From: Chitinophaga tropicalis
GTDB lineage: Bacteria; Bacteroidota; Bacteroidia; Chitinophagales; Chitinophagaceae
DNA length: 64,000 bases
NCBI RefSeq assembly: GCF_009758205.1
Contig: NZ_WRXN01000003.1
Location: 558,001-622,000 of the forward strand
Direction: 5' to 3'
Part shown: in pieces, positions 15,898 through 24,503 of the stretch
Layout: each line of letters opens with the position of its first letter
Numbering within the stretch: the stretch's first letter is position 1
The notes under the pieces: generated by a model
Told to the model about the DNA's origin: nothing
The model's database searches: none
The model's input: the letters and a program-made list of their open reading frames with translations, nothing else
Made by a program: the position numbers and the translations under genes

Positions 15898-16098
15898 TTA
15901 CTCACATTCAGATGTAATTTATCAGCATTGTTCAATTCCTGTATCCTGCAGAGCATTCAAATGTTTGTTTCTGAAAATTATGGACTTGTCGATATTGTTA
16001 ACAACAATAAACTGGTAAAAATTATTATGGCTGAAAATATGTGAATGTGATCTCTTGATTTTAATTCTTTGGGACAATTTAATAAAAATAAATGTTTT

Positions 16099-17163
16099 AT
16101 GAAAGCAATTTTCATCCTGTTACCCGTTATGGGAACTCTAACTGTTTGCGCGCAGAATAAAATAGATACTACTTCTTCTGCATTGGGCATTGGCACTAAA
16201 ACTCCAAGTTTTTATTATCATGGTGGAAATAACATGGGACTGGAAATATTTAATTCCAATACTTCGGCCAACAGCCAGGCACATTTGATATTGAGTACTG
16301 GCGCAACCGGTAATTTTGGCTCTACAGGGACATTGTCATGGATGACACCAAATTCTACCGGTAATAAAGGTGTAGCCTATATTGCAGCCCGTACAATGCA
16401 GGATGCAACCACGAATGCTACAGGAGATCTGTTTTTTGCGACAGCTGACAATGCTATTCCCACGGTAAAAATGCGTATTACTTCAAAAGGATATGTAGGT
16501 ATAGGTGTAAATGATCCCCGCGCTTACTTTGATGTGGCTTTTGCCGCCAATAATGTCAGGGCCAGTGTACTGGCAAGATTGCCCGAGGGTAATGACGTTG
16601 ATGCCGGCACTTATATTGGAGTGGAGGCTTATAGTACAACCGGTGGACAGGTAAAATCATTTGCATTGGAGCATAAGTTTTATGGAAAGCTGAATAGCGC
16701 AATTAATTTTTATAGAGGAGGGGATATGACTGGTGGTTTTATGACATTTTCTACAAACACAGGAGTGGAAAGAATGAGGATAGATGCCAACGGGAATGTT
16801 GGTATAGGAACTACTGCCACCCAGCAATACAAATTAGCGGTTGAAGGTACCATCGGCGCCCGCAGGCTGAGAATTGACCAGGGAACATGGGCTGACTTTG
16901 TGTTTGATCCGGGATATAAGTTGCCTTCTTTGATGGAAGTAGAGCAGTATATCAAAGTGAACAGGCATTTGCCGGATGTGCCGTCAACTAATGAGGTAAA
17001 GGAGAATGGGATTGATGTGGGGGAGATGAATAAGGTATTGCTGCAGAAAGTAGAAGAACTGACATTGCTGTTAATACAGGAGCATAAGGAGAAAGAGGAA
17101 ATAAAAAAGGAACTCGAAGGGATGAAATTCCAGATAAAAGAGCTTCAGAAAGAAAGGAAATAG
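16099..17163 (+). CDS. Secreted fibre-like protein with S74-type C-terminal chaperone domain
   Basis: The protein has 354 residues. Signal peptide 1-19 (LPVMGTLTVCAQ). The body carries repeats of the type GxVGIGT/V (LGIGTKTPSF, YVGIGVNDPRAYFDV, NVGIGTTATQQYKLAVEG), as in trimeric tail-fibre or head-decoration proteins. The C-terminal module starts at WADFVFDPGYKLPSLMEVE and continues NRHLPDVPS, GIDVGEMNKVLLQKVEELTL, ending in a charged coiled coil. This module is widespread in Bacteroidota and resembles peptidase S74-type intramolecular chaperones that trimerise fibres. The ATG at 16099 is chosen because it begins the signal peptide. It is monocistronic. The paralogue at 60628 shares module and promoter design. 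Likely a surface adhesin; ligand unknown. Confidence 0.8.
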   Translation: MKAIFILLPVMGTLTVCAQNKIDTTSSALGIGTKTPSFYYHGGNNMGLEIFNSNTSANSQAHLILSTGATGNFGSTGTLSWMTPNSTGNKGVAYIAARTMQDATTNATGDLFFATADNAIPTVKMRITSKGYVGIGVNDPRAYFDVAFAANNVRASVLARLPEGNDVDAGTYIGVEAYSTTGGQVKSFALEHKFYGKLNSAINFYRGGDMTGGFMTFSTNTGVERMRIDANGNVGIGTTATQQYKLAVEGTIGARRLRIDQGTWADFVFDPGYKLPSLMEVEQYIKVNRHLPDVPSTNEVKENGIDVGEMNKVLLQKVEELTLLLIQEHKEKEEIKKELEGMKFQIKELQKERK

Positions 17164-17259
17164 TTTTAACCTATATACAATAGATGAATTGTTATAACGT
17201 AAGAACTGGAAAATGCCGGTTAATTGCGATGAATTCATACCAGAGAGATCTCCTTCGGA

Positions 17260-17481
17260 TCAGGAAAGAAAATTGTAGTAAATTTTCAATTTTGTTCTAC
17301 TTATATTATTAAACCGATAAGGAAGCTTGTGCTTGAAGGTAAGAGTATCATAATAATTATAATATTCTATTCCGTTCATTTGCCCGATAAATGCCAGGAT
17401 AATTATTATTGCACCCGTGCACATTGTTATGATAGGAGCCCATTTTTTCAGGAAAGGATTAAGGGATTGAATAATTTTCAT
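17260..17481 (-). CDS. Possible small membrane protein
   Basis: This frame of 73 codons starts with ATG at 17481. It has a basic N terminus (MKIIQSLNPFLKKW), one hydrophobic helix (PIITMCTGAIIIILAFIG), and a tyrosine- and lysine-rich tail. A near-match -7 box (TTATTTTG, minus strand) lies about 18 bases upstream. The region is more AT-rich than the neighbouring genes and there is no recognisable family. It may be a real small gene or a chance frame. Nothing else is visible between 17164 and 17533. Confidence 0.35.
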   Translation of the reverse strand: MKIIQSLNPFLKKWAPIITMCTGAIIIILAFIGQMNGIEYYNYYDTLTFKHKLPYRFNNISRTKLKIYYNFLS

Positions 17482-17533
17482 GGTGAAATCAAACAGGCAA
17501 AATAAGTGAAGTCAGGAAAATATCAGAAATGGC

Positions 17534-17821
17534 CTATTTAATCACCACTTCCCTCACTGCCGGTTCCCCCAGCATTTCATTGACCAGCTTGATAATCCTG
17601 TCTTTAGAGTAGGAAAGCTCCTGTTTTAGTGGAGCCACAGTTGTAGTGATCAGCAGTTTGCCGTCAATCAGTTGAATTTGTTCAGTATAACGCGAAATGG
17701 TCCTGCCCATAAGTTGTTCCCAGTTCTCCTGTATACGTACTTCTGTAAGCCGTGGTTTTAAGCGGCTTTTGTTCATAAATTCCTTAAGGGCATCCCCCAT
17801 TGATGTAATTCCATGACGCAT
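17534..17821 (-). CDS. DUF721 (DciA-like) protein
   Basis: The protein has 95 residues. It starts SMGDALKEFMNKSRLKPRLTEVRIQENWEQLMG, followed by SRYTEQIQLIDGKLLITTTVAPLKQELSYSKDRII, the DUF721 pattern. DciA, the founding member, is the ancestral loader or partner of replicative helicase DnaB in bacteria lacking DnaC; this short form keeps the KH-like core. It lies 24 bases downstream of recF on the same strand, a conserved arrangement in Bacteroidota, so the two are co-transcribed. Confidence 0.9.
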   Translation of the reverse strand: MRHGITSMGDALKEFMNKSRLKPRLTEVRIQENWEQLMGRTISRYTEQIQLIDGKLLITTTVAPLKQELSYSKDRIIKLVNEMLGEPAVREVVIK

Positions 17822-17845
17822 GATGCAAAGGTAACGGATTCCCTT

Positions 17846-18928
17846 TTACCGCATCTTTATAAGTTGAAAACTATCTTCATTTTCTTTAAATGCGTCCAGT
17901 AATCTTTCAGCATGTGTATCGGTGATAAATACCTGTCCGTAGGTGGGACCACTCACCAGACTGATAAGCCTTGACACTCTTTCCCTGTCAAGTTTTTCGA
18001 AAACATCGTCAAGTAACAGGAGAGGGGGAAATTTTTTATGTTGACGGATCACTTCAAACTGTGCCAGTTTAAGTGCAAAGAGGAAGCTTTTGCGTTGTCC
18101 CTGGGAGGCACTTGTTTTCATTGCATGATCATCCAAAAGAAATTGAAGATCATCCCGGTGAATACCTCCTGTGGTCCTTTGCATCATCATGTCCTTGTAC
18201 CTGTTGGAGGCAAGCAGTTTATTGAATGGCTGTTCATGCAGGCCACATTGGTACTGGATGTTCACTACTTCATGTTGTCCTGCAAGATAATCATAGAGTT
18301 CCTGGACCTGTCTGATAAAAGACGGCAGAAAATCGCGGCGGACTTCAAAAACGGGAGTGCCATGGTATACCAGCTGTTCATCAAATACATCCAGCAGGGC
18401 ATCCTGGTTGCCTCCCTGGGTAGCAATGGTTTTGAGCAGGCTATTACGTTGCTGGAGTATTTTCTGATAGGTGATGAGATTGTCCAGGTAGCCCGGGTGT
18501 AACTGACAAAGAAGGGCATCCAGCCATTTGCGGCGTTCCTCGCTGCCTCCCAGGATGATCTCTGCATCGTCAGGAGCTATCATAACTGCCGGGTATTTAC
18601 CGATATGGTGGGAAAAGCGGTCATATGGCTCGTCATTCAGTGAGATATCTTTTTTCCCGTCTTTTACAGTACATACTATCTTGCCTTCCTGTCCTTTTTT
18701 ATCCATATAGGCCTCCAGGCGGAAGCCATTTGTCTGATACTGAGTGTTTTGTGCTTCACTGCTGGTAAAGTAGCTTTTTGTGAAGCAGATATAATATATA
18801 GCATCCAGCAGGTTGGTCTTGCCGGAGCCATTACGCCCGGTGATGCCTGTAATGCGTTTGTTGAATTCGAAACGTTCTGCAGTGTAGTTTTTGAACTGAA
18901 CCAGTGATATCTTTCTGAGCAACAGCAA
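17846..18928 (-). CDS. recF: DNA replication and repair protein RecF
   Basis: This 360-residue SMC-like ATPase loads RecA at single-strand gaps with RecO and RecR. Walker A is GITGRNGSGKTNLLDAIYYIC; the signature region is TSASQGQRKSFLFALKLAQ, and Walker B is PLLLLDDVFEKLD. The N terminus LLRKISLVQFKNYTAERFEF is canonical. No in-frame ATG is near, so initiation must use TTG at 18928 (or a nearby TTG at 18922). It heads a unit with the DUF721 gene and is divergent from pdhA. Confidence 0.95.
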   Translation of the reverse strand: MLLLRKISLVQFKNYTAERFEFNKRITGITGRNGSGKTNLLDAIYYICFTKSYFTSSEAQNTQYQTNGFRLEAYMDKKGQEGKIVCTVKDGKKDISLNDEPYDRFSHHIGKYPAVMIAPDDAEIILGGSEERRKWLDALLCQLHPGYLDNLITYQKILQQRNSLLKTIATQGGNQDALLDVFDEQLVYHGTPVFEVRRDFLPSFIRQVQELYDYLAGQHEVVNIQYQCGLHEQPFNKLLASNRYKDMMMQRTTGGIHRDDLQFLLDDHAMKTSASQGQRKSFLFALKLAQFEVIRQHKKFPPLLLLDDVFEKLDRERVSRLISLVSGPTYGQVFITDTHAERLLDAFKENEDSFQLIKMR

Positions 18929-18977
18929 ATTAACGGTTAAATTATCAGTTATAAATTAAGAAAAAAATTATCGCAAA

Positions 18978-19082
18978 CCCCCACATATACTGTATATGGG
19001 CCTTTCATATATATAATTATATAGAGGTTAGTTGTTGCAAAGTTGCAAAGTATTTAGTTTTTAGGATTTTCCTGTTATATTT
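18978..19082 (+). promoter_or_regulatory. pdhA promoter region
   Basis: TATATTTG (19075-19082) is an exact -7 box, 20 bases before the pdhA GTG. Upstream are a tandem repeat TTGCAAAG-TTGCAAAG (19035-19050) and an imperfect palindrome CCCACATATAC/GTATATGGG (about 18980-19000), which could be operators for pdhA or for the divergent recF. Confidence 0.5.
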
Positions 19083-19101
19083 GCGGACAAATTAAGAAAC
19101 A

Positions 19102-20112
19102 GTGGCTACAAAAACAGACGTAAAGACGAAATTCACCAAAGAGACATATTTGTACTGGTATGAATTGATGCTCTTGCTGCGCCGCTTTGAAGAAAAAGCC
19201 GGCCAATTGTATGGAATGCAGAAGATTCGTGGTTTTTGCCACCTGTACATAGGACAGGAAGCAATTGCTGCAGGTGCGATGACAGCGACAAAACCGGAAG
19301 ATAAGTTTATTACTGCTTATCGTGATCACGCGCTGGCAATAGCTAAAGGAATGACTGCGGATGAATGTATGGCTGAACTGTATGGTAAAGCTACAGGTTG
19401 CTCTAAAGGTAAAGGTGGTAGTATGCACTTCTTTGCTCCGGATAAGGGCTTCTTTGGCGGTCACGGTATAGTAGGTGCCCAGATCGGTACCGGCGCTGGC
19501 CTGGCTTTCGCTGAACAGTACAAAGGCACTGATAATGTGGCGCTTTGCTTCTTCGGTGATGGTGCTGCCCGCCAGGGTATGCTGCATGAAACCTTTAACA
19601 TGGCCATGCTGTGGAAACTGCCTGTGATATTTATTTGCGAGAACAATATGTACGCAATGGGAACCTCAGTAGAACGTACCTCTAACGTACTGGATATCTA
19701 TAAGTTAGCTAATGCCTACGATATGCCGAGCGCAACTATCGATGGTATGAGCGCTGAAGCTGTACACGAAGGTGTTGAGAGGGCCGTTAAACGTGCCCGC
19801 GCCGGTGAGGGGCCAACCTTACTGGAAATCAAGACTTACCGTTACCGTGGCCACTCTATGAGTGATCCGGCTAAATACCGTACCAAAGAGGAAGTAGAGG
19901 AGTACAAGGAGAAAGATCCTGTCAACCAGGTGCTCAAAACTATCCAGAAGAACAAATGGGCTACGGAAGAAGAGATCGAAGCGATCAACGAGAAAGTGAA
20001 ACAACAGGTAGAGCAGTGCGTGGAATTTGCTGAAAATTCGCCATGGCCTTCTGATGACGAACTGCTGAAAGACGTTTATGTTCAGCAGGATTATCCTTTC
20101 ATTGTTGACTAA
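19102..20112 (+). CDS. pdhA: Pyruvate dehydrogenase E1 component, alpha subunit
   Basis: This 336-residue thiamine diphosphate enzyme subunit decarboxylates pyruvate for the pyruvate dehydrogenase complex. Features: YRDHALAIAKGM, the glycine-rich GGSMHFF, the TPP motif from GDGAARQG to ENNMYAMGTS, the phosphorylation-loop equivalent YRYRGHSMSDPAKYR. Length is typical of alpha subunits. The only suitable start is GTG at 19102 (ATKTDVKTKF follows), 20 bases after an exact -7 box. E1 beta is not next to it; a terminator follows, so beta must be encoded elsewhere. Branched-chain 2-oxoacid dehydrogenase alpha is an alternative, less likely from motif fit. Confidence 0.93.
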   Translation: MATKTDVKTKFTKETYLYWYELMLLLRRFEEKAGQLYGMQKIRGFCHLYIGQEAIAAGAMTATKPEDKFITAYRDHALAIAKGMTADECMAELYGKATGCSKGKGGSMHFFAPDKGFFGGHGIVGAQIGTGAGLAFAEQYKGTDNVALCFFGDGAARQGMLHETFNMAMLWKLPVIFICENNMYAMGTSVERTSNVLDIYKLANAYDMPSATIDGMSAEAVHEGVERAVKRARAGEGPTLLEIKTYRYRGHSMSDPAKYRTKEEVEEYKEKDPVNQVLKTIQKNKWATEEEIEAINEKVKQQVEQCVEFAENSPWPSDDELLKDVYVQQDYPFIVD

Positions 20113-20125
20113 TGTAATACTATAG

Positions 20126-20184
20126 AGGTTAGCGATCCCGGCCGTTGATCACGGTGTAAGATTCGCTAACCTTTTTTATATTTG
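20126..20184 (+). terminator. pdhA terminator overlapping the next promoter
   Basis: AGGTTAGCGA (20126-20135) and TCGCTAACCT (20163-20172) form a 10-base stem followed by a T run. The T run merges into TATATTTG (20177-20184), an exact -7 box for the TPR gene at 20252, so termination and initiation signals are adjacent. Confidence 0.75.
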
Positions 20185-20251
20185 CGGAAATGTATAAAAG
20201 GCATACACCCATACCGCTTAAAGAAATAACAATTTAACGATTACATTCACA

Positions 20252-20950
20252 ATGACCGAAACAACAAATAAAGCCGCTAATGCTCCTGTAAACAAGGATT
20301 TTCAACTGGAAGACTCCTTACACAAGGCAGAGGACTTCTTTTACAAGCACAAAAATACCATCCTCATTGCCGTGCTGGTAATAGTAGTGGTGGTTGGCGG
20401 TACTTTTGCCTACAACAGGTTCATCAAGGGCCCCAATGAAAGAAAAGCCCAGGACATGGTATTCCACGCACAACAGTATTTTGAACAAGACTCCTTTAAA
20501 CTGGCCCTCAATGGTGACGGTAACAATTACGGTTTCCTCCAGGTGATCGATAAATACGGCAGCACCAAAACAGGTCAGTTAGCAAAATATTATGCTGGTG
20601 TTTCTTACGTAAGATTAGGTGAGTTCCAGAAAGGAATAGACCTGCTGACCTCCTTCAATGCAGGAGACCAGGTAGTTCAGGCTATGGCTTATGGTCTTGC
20701 CGGAGACGCTTACATGGAACTCGGTAAAACCGAAGATGGTATCAGCTACTATAAAAAAGCTGGTCATTACAGCGATAATGAGCTGACAGCGCCAACTTAC
20801 CTGTTCCGTGCAGGACTGGCACTGGAAAAAGCAGGAAAACCTGCAGATGCGATCTCCCTCTACAAAGAGATCCGTGATAAATACCCACAATCCACAGAAG
20901 GTCGTGAAATGGATAAATACCTGGCACGCCTGGGTGATGTGAGGAATTAA
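20252..20950 (+). CDS. Membrane-anchored TPR protein, YfgM-like
   Basis: The protein has 232 residues. A cytosolic N-terminal segment is followed by one membrane helix (residues 35-56, NTILIAVLVIVVVVGGTFAYN) and a periplasmic tetratricopeptide array (GQLAKYYAGVSYVRLGEFQKG, AYGLAGDAYMELGKTEDG, YLFRAGLALEKAGKPADA). This is the architecture of YfgM/ancillary SecYEG translocon and similar scaffolds. It is followed 19 bases later by ribH; the pair is a frequent neighbour set in Bacteroidota. Confidence 0.87.
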   Translation: MTETTNKAANAPVNKDFQLEDSLHKAEDFFYKHKNTILIAVLVIVVVVGGTFAYNRFIKGPNERKAQDMVFHAQQYFEQDSFKLALNGDGNNYGFLQVIDKYGSTKTGQLAKYYAGVSYVRLGEFQKGIDLLTSFNAGDQVVQAMAYGLAGDAYMELGKTEDGISYYKKAGHYSDNELTAPTYLFRAGLALEKAGKPADAISLYKEIRDKYPQSTEGREMDKYLARLGDVRN

Positions 20951-20969
20951 TAGCTATTTTAATCTGGTC

Positions 20970-21461
20970 ATGTCAATACATAATCAAAGTTTATTGAACG
21001 ATACTGGCATTCTCAACTTAGAGGATGCCAGTGTTGTTATGGTGTATACCGAATGGAATGATACTGTTATCAACGAGCTGGTAGCCGGCTGCGAACGCTC
21101 TCTGGCCCAGTATAAAGTATCAAGAGTAACCAAAGTACAGGTGCCTGGTGCATTTGAACTGCCCTTTGCCTGCAAGCAATACTGGGAACGTACAAAAGGA
21201 ACAGGAAAGCAACCTGGCGCTATTATTGCTTTCGGATGTGTGATCAGGGGAGAGACCCCTCATTTTGACTATGTATGCAAAGGCGTAACAGAAGGTATTA
21301 TGCAATTAAACCTTGAACTGCCCGTACCTGTTATATTCGGTATCCTGACAGTAGATAACATGCAACAGGCAGAAGAAAGACTGGGGGGCATTCATGGGCA
21401 CAAAGGAGAGGAAGCAGCCATCACAGCGCTCAAAATGATCGCTATGATGCGTGGATTATAA
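20970..21461 (+). CDS. ribH: 6,7-dimethyl-8-ribityllumazine synthase
   Basis: This 163-residue enzyme is the penultimate riboflavin enzyme and forms icosahedral or pentameric assemblies. Motifs: EWNDTVINELVAG, the central VPGAFELPFACK, catalytic His in GETPHFDYVCKGVTEGI, and FGILTVDNMQQAEERLGG. It is 19 bases after the TPR gene, likely in one transcript. Confidence 0.95.
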   Translation: MSIHNQSLLNDTGILNLEDASVVMVYTEWNDTVINELVAGCERSLAQYKVSRVTKVQVPGAFELPFACKQYWERTKGTGKQPGAIIAFGCVIRGETPHFDYVCKGVTEGIMQLNLELPVPVIFGILTVDNMQQAEERLGGIHGHKGEEAAITALKMIAMMRGL

Positions 21462-21542
21462 AAGAGCCGCTTCACGTAACCCCAAAGCAGATACATCACT
21501 GCCTGAACCTGCATAGCAAGCAAATACTTAAAGACTAACTCG

Positions 21543-22262
21543 ATGAACGTACAGCTTTTTATTCCCTGCTTTGTAGATCAGTTGTTTCCGGAAACAGGTT
21601 TCAACATGGTGAAAGTCCTGGAAAAGCTGGGTTGTACCGTAAACTATAACCCCAACCAGACATGCTGCGGACAACCGGCATTCAATGCCGGTTATTGGGA
21701 TGAAGCCCGCTCTGTTGCCAATAAATTTGTCAAAGACTTTCATACAGTAGATTATATAGTAGCTCCCAGTGGCTCCTGTACCGGGTTTGTACGGAATTAC
21801 TACGGTAAACTGTTTGATAATTCAGCTGCACATAATGATGTTAAGATGTTGCGAAAACACCTGTATGAGTTCACTGAATTCCTTACAGATGTACTGCATG
21901 TAACAGATCTTGGTGCAACACTGAACGGAGTAGCTACCTATCATGATGCCTGCGGCGCCCTACGGGAATGCGGGATCAAAGATGGGCCCCGCAGCCTGCT
22001 ATCTAAAGTAAAAGGGCTGGAATTAAAGGAAATGAACGATTGTGAAGTCTGTTGTGGATTTGGAGGTACTTTCGCTGTTAAGTTCGAACCTATATCCATT
22101 GGCATGGGAGAACAAAAAGTAAATAATGCTGTTGCCAGCGGTGCTGATTATCTTATTTCAACAGATCTTTCCTGCCTGATGCACCTGGATGGGTATATCA
22201 GGAAACATGAGCTGAATATTAAAACTATGCATATCGCAGATGTACTGGCCAGCGGCTGGTGA
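21543..22262 (+). CDS. LutA/LldE-like (Fe-S)-binding protein
   Basis: The protein has 239 residues. Two cysteine-rich CCG domains are visible: NQTCCGQPAFNAGYWDEA with SCTGFVRNYY, and YHDACGALRECG with CEVCCGFGGTFAVKF. This matches LutA/LldE (YkgE), a subunit of the lactate utilisation complex that oxidises L-lactate. The LutB and LutC partners are not in this window, so another role as an isolated heterodisulfide-reductase-type electron carrier is possible. It lies 81 bases after ribH. Confidence 0.88.
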   Translation: MNVQLFIPCFVDQLFPETGFNMVKVLEKLGCTVNYNPNQTCCGQPAFNAGYWDEARSVANKFVKDFHTVDYIVAPSGSCTGFVRNYYGKLFDNSAAHNDVKMLRKHLYEFTEFLTDVLHVTDLGATLNGVATYHDACGALRECGIKDGPRSLLSKVKGLELKEMNDCEVCCGFGGTFAVKFEPISIGMGEQKVNNAVASGADYLISTDLSCLMHLDGYIRKHELNIKTMHIADVLASGW

Positions 22263-22286
22263 TCTGCAGTTAAATTTTATCGAGGA

Positions 22287-22697
22287 ATGAATTACTGGCT
22301 TGTTAAATCAGAACCATTTAAGTACTCCTGGGACCAGTTTGTAAAAGATGGAAAAACCTTCTGGGACGGCGTTCGCAACTACCAGGCACGCAATAACCTG
22401 AAAGGTATGAAAAAGGGTGACCAGGTATTGTTCTATCATAGTAACGAGGGACTGGCAGTAGTAGGTATTGCTAAAGTAGCAAAGGAACATTACCAGGACC
22501 CTACCACACCGGACCCAAACTGGGTAGTAGTAGATTTGCAGCCTGTAAAACCATTTAAGCAACCTGTAACATTGGCGCAAATGAAAGTTGAGAAACGCCT
22601 GGAGAACCTCTCCCTGATCCGTCAGGGACGTTTGTCCGTTTGCGCAGTGACTCCGGAAGAATTTGATACCATCCTGGAAATGGGTGGAATGAAATAA
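22287..22697 (+). CDS. EVE domain protein
   Basis: This 136-residue single-domain protein of the PUA/YTH-like superfamily carries the EVE pattern: start MNYWLVKSEPFKYSWDQF, the core WDGVRNYQARNNLKGMKKGDQVLFYHS, and GIAKVAKEHYQDPT. EVE domains bind modified bases in nucleic acids; stand-alone bacterial members are mostly uncharacterised. It starts 24 bases after the LutA-like gene and ends at a strong terminator. Confidence 0.92.
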   Translation: MNYWLVKSEPFKYSWDQFVKDGKTFWDGVRNYQARNNLKGMKKGDQVLFYHSNEGLAVVGIAKVAKEHYQDPTTPDPNWVVVDLQPVKPFKQPVTLAQMKVEKRLENLSLIRQGRLSVCAVTPEEFDTILEMGGMK

Positions 22698-22706
22698 ATT
22701 ATTCAC

Positions 22707-22757
22707 CGCATAAAAAAACGCTTTCACGCCTGGTGTGAAAGCGTTTTTTTTATGCGG
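22707..22757. terminator. Bidirectional terminator
   Basis: CGCTTTCAC (22719-22727) and GTGAAAGCG (22735-22743) with A and T runs and outer CCGCATA/TATGCGG arms form a long symmetric stem. It separates the convergent EVE and PAP2 genes. Confidence 0.92.
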
Positions 22758-22768
22758 TACGGCAGTCA

Positions 22769-23626
22769 TTACCGGCCTGCAGCTGCCGCCATGGCAGCCA
22801 TAGCCTTTTTATGCTCCAGTGCCTTATGACGTTTGAATATACCTTTCGTTACAAAATAGCCCAGAGAGGCGCCTACCCATACATCGCTGCTCCAGTGTCT
22901 TACCTGGTATAAACGAGTAGTACCTGTAAGGATGGCTATTCCATAGCTGACATATGGAACCCATGGATGTTCTTCTCCATAGGCTTCTGCAAGCGCAGTG
23001 GCAACAGAGGTTACTGTCAGCATATGGCCTGAAGGAAAGGAGGTGTATTTTTTATCCATTAAATACGGGCGTTGGTAGACGAAGGGATCATCGAAGTAAG
23101 TAGGACGTCCGCGGCGTATGATAGACTTCGCAAATGTATAGATCATGGTAGAGATCAGGAGGGACTTGGCTGTCATAAGGGATGTATGCTCAAGTTGCCT
23201 GTTCTTTGTCACTACCCCGGTCAGGTACATACCACCTACCAGGAAAGGAGAGTAGGTATTGCCAAAAGGTTCTATTTCGTTGGTAACGCTGGTCCAGAAT
23301 GTTTGCCTGTTGGAGAGGAAGGCCTGCTTGATCTCATAATCGGCCGCCATCAGGGCGCCTGCTCCGCCTACAACGATGCCCAGCCGGACAAAATCCTTTC
23401 CTTTCCAGTGTACAGGTCTTGATACTGAGTATTTCAGGTCCTGCCAGGCGCTTAAAAGATAAGTGCCGTTTATGCGGTAACGTATAGTGGTATCCGCAGC
23501 AGTTAAAGGCGGAGTTGTGATAATGGTACTGTCACTGTTGGCCGATGCTGTGGTATCTGTCTGGGCTATGCTATGGAGCTGGCTTAACAGGCCGCCACAC
23601 AGCAATAGGATATGGGAAATCTTCAA
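22769..23626 (-). CDS. PAP2-family phosphatase
   Basis: The protein has 285 residues with a signal peptide at 1-21 (LLSQLHSIAQ). The three phosphatase motifs are visible: KSIIRRGRPTYF (KxxxxxxRP type), SFPSGHML (PSGH), and RLYQVRHWSSDVWVG (SRxxxxxHxxxD type). It is a membrane-associated acid phosphatase-like enzyme acting on lipid phosphates such as undecaprenyl diphosphate or phosphatidic acid. Initiation appears to use TTG at 23626, since no ATG precedes the signal peptide in frame. It is monocistronic, facing away from the sirtuin gene. Confidence 0.9.
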   Translation of the reverse strand: MKISHILLLCGGLLSQLHSIAQTDTTASANSDSTIITTPPLTAADTTIRYRINGTYLLSAWQDLKYSVSRPVHWKGKDFVRLGIVVGGAGALMAADYEIKQAFLSNRQTFWTSVTNEIEPFGNTYSPFLVGGMYLTGVVTKNRQLEHTSLMTAKSLLISTMIYTFAKSIIRRGRPTYFDDPFVYQRPYLMDKKYTSFPSGHMLTVTSVATALAEAYGEEHPWVPYVSYGIAILTGTTRLYQVRHWSSDVWVGASLGYFVTKGIFKRHKALEHKKAMAAMAAAAGR

Positions 23627-23704
23627 TGCTGTTATTTTAAAGCGGTAAAGTTACATAAATGTTAAAACACGTATATTGCTATTATTAAAAAATCTCTTGT
23701 ATTT

Positions 23705-24391
23705 ATGAAACCTAGTCTGGTTGTTTTAACGGGGGCTGGCATCAGTGCTGAAAGCGGATTGAAGACGTTCCGTGACAGTGATGGGTTATGGGAAGGCTAT
23801 GACGTACAGGAAGTGGCCAGTCCGCAGGGATGGCAGCGTAATCCGCAGCTGGTGCTGGACTTTTATAACATACGCCGCAGGGACATCAGGGCAGCACTGC
23901 CTAATGCTGCGCATATCGGGCTGGCTAAGCTCCAGGATAAATTTGACGTAGATATTGTAACACAGAATATTGACGATCTGCATGAACGTGCCGGTTCAGA
24001 GAAAGTATTGCATCTGCACGGGGAAATACTGAAGATGCGCAGTGTAAGGAATAAGACACGCAGTTATCCGATAGAAGGAGATATTATGCTGGGAGATAAA
24101 GCAGATGATGGCGGGCAGCTGCGCCCGGATATTGTATGGTTTGGGGAAGATGTGCCAAAGATCCATACAGCTGCGACTATCGTAAGGTCTGCTGATATTG
24201 TTGTGGTAATAGGTACTTCGCTGGTGGTATATCCGGCGGCCGGATTGCTGGATGTGGTGGCGCCGCATGTTCCTATTTTTGTGATTGACAGAAAGCTGCC
24301 GCCGGTTGCACCGAGGCCTAAGCTGCATATGATAGAGAAGCCGGCAACGCTGGGGATCATTGATCTGCAGGAGGCGCTGGAAAAATTATAA
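23705..24391 (+). CDS. Sirtuin-family NAD-dependent deacylase (CobB-like)
   Basis: The protein has 228 residues. NAD-binding motifs: LTGAGISAESGLKTFR, TQNIDDLHERAG with catalytic His in VLHLHGEI, and VVIGTSLVVYPAAGL. The Tyr and Arg in FYNIRRRD match the class III residues that accept succinyl or malonyl lysine. The four zinc-binding cysteines expected after the catalytic His are absent: the stretch KMRSVRNKTRSYPIEG contains none. Zinc-free sirtuins occur in Bacteroidota, so activity is still plausible. Predicted to deacylate lysines in the cytosol. Confidence 0.9.
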   Translation: MKPSLVVLTGAGISAESGLKTFRDSDGLWEGYDVQEVASPQGWQRNPQLVLDFYNIRRRDIRAALPNAAHIGLAKLQDKFDVDIVTQNIDDLHERAGSEKVLHLHGEILKMRSVRNKTRSYPIEGDIMLGDKADDGGQLRPDIVWFGEDVPKIHTAATIVRSADIVVVIGTSLVVYPAAGLLDVVAPHVPIFVIDRKLPPVAPRPKLHMIEKPATLGIIDLQEALEKL

Positions 24392-24437
24392 GCAGAGAGT
24401 TTAAATTTGGGGCCTGGCCGCAGGCTAAAATGACTTT

Positions 24438-24479
24438 AATAAAAAACGCTTTCGTCGAAGACGAAAGCGTTTTTTATTA
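24438..24479. terminator. Terminator between convergent genes
   Basis: ACGCTTTCGTC and GACGAAAGCGT form a perfect 11-base stem with a three-base loop, flanked by A and T runs. It can serve both the sirtuin and the saccharopine dehydrogenase gene. Confidence 0.93.
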
Positions 24480-24503
24480 AGAGTTTATATGCAGATGAAC
24501 GTT

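Noticed and set aside
15838..16044. GTG-initiated 68-codon frame across the leader of fibre locus 1
   Set aside because: The aligned leader copy at 59073-59126 has an in-frame stop and no start, and most substitutions would change residues, so the conservation is better explained by DNA or RNA function.
16099..17163. Fibre protein as evidence of a prophage
   Set aside because: It has a signal peptide, stands alone with its own bacterial promoter, and no capsid, tail or terminase genes are present.
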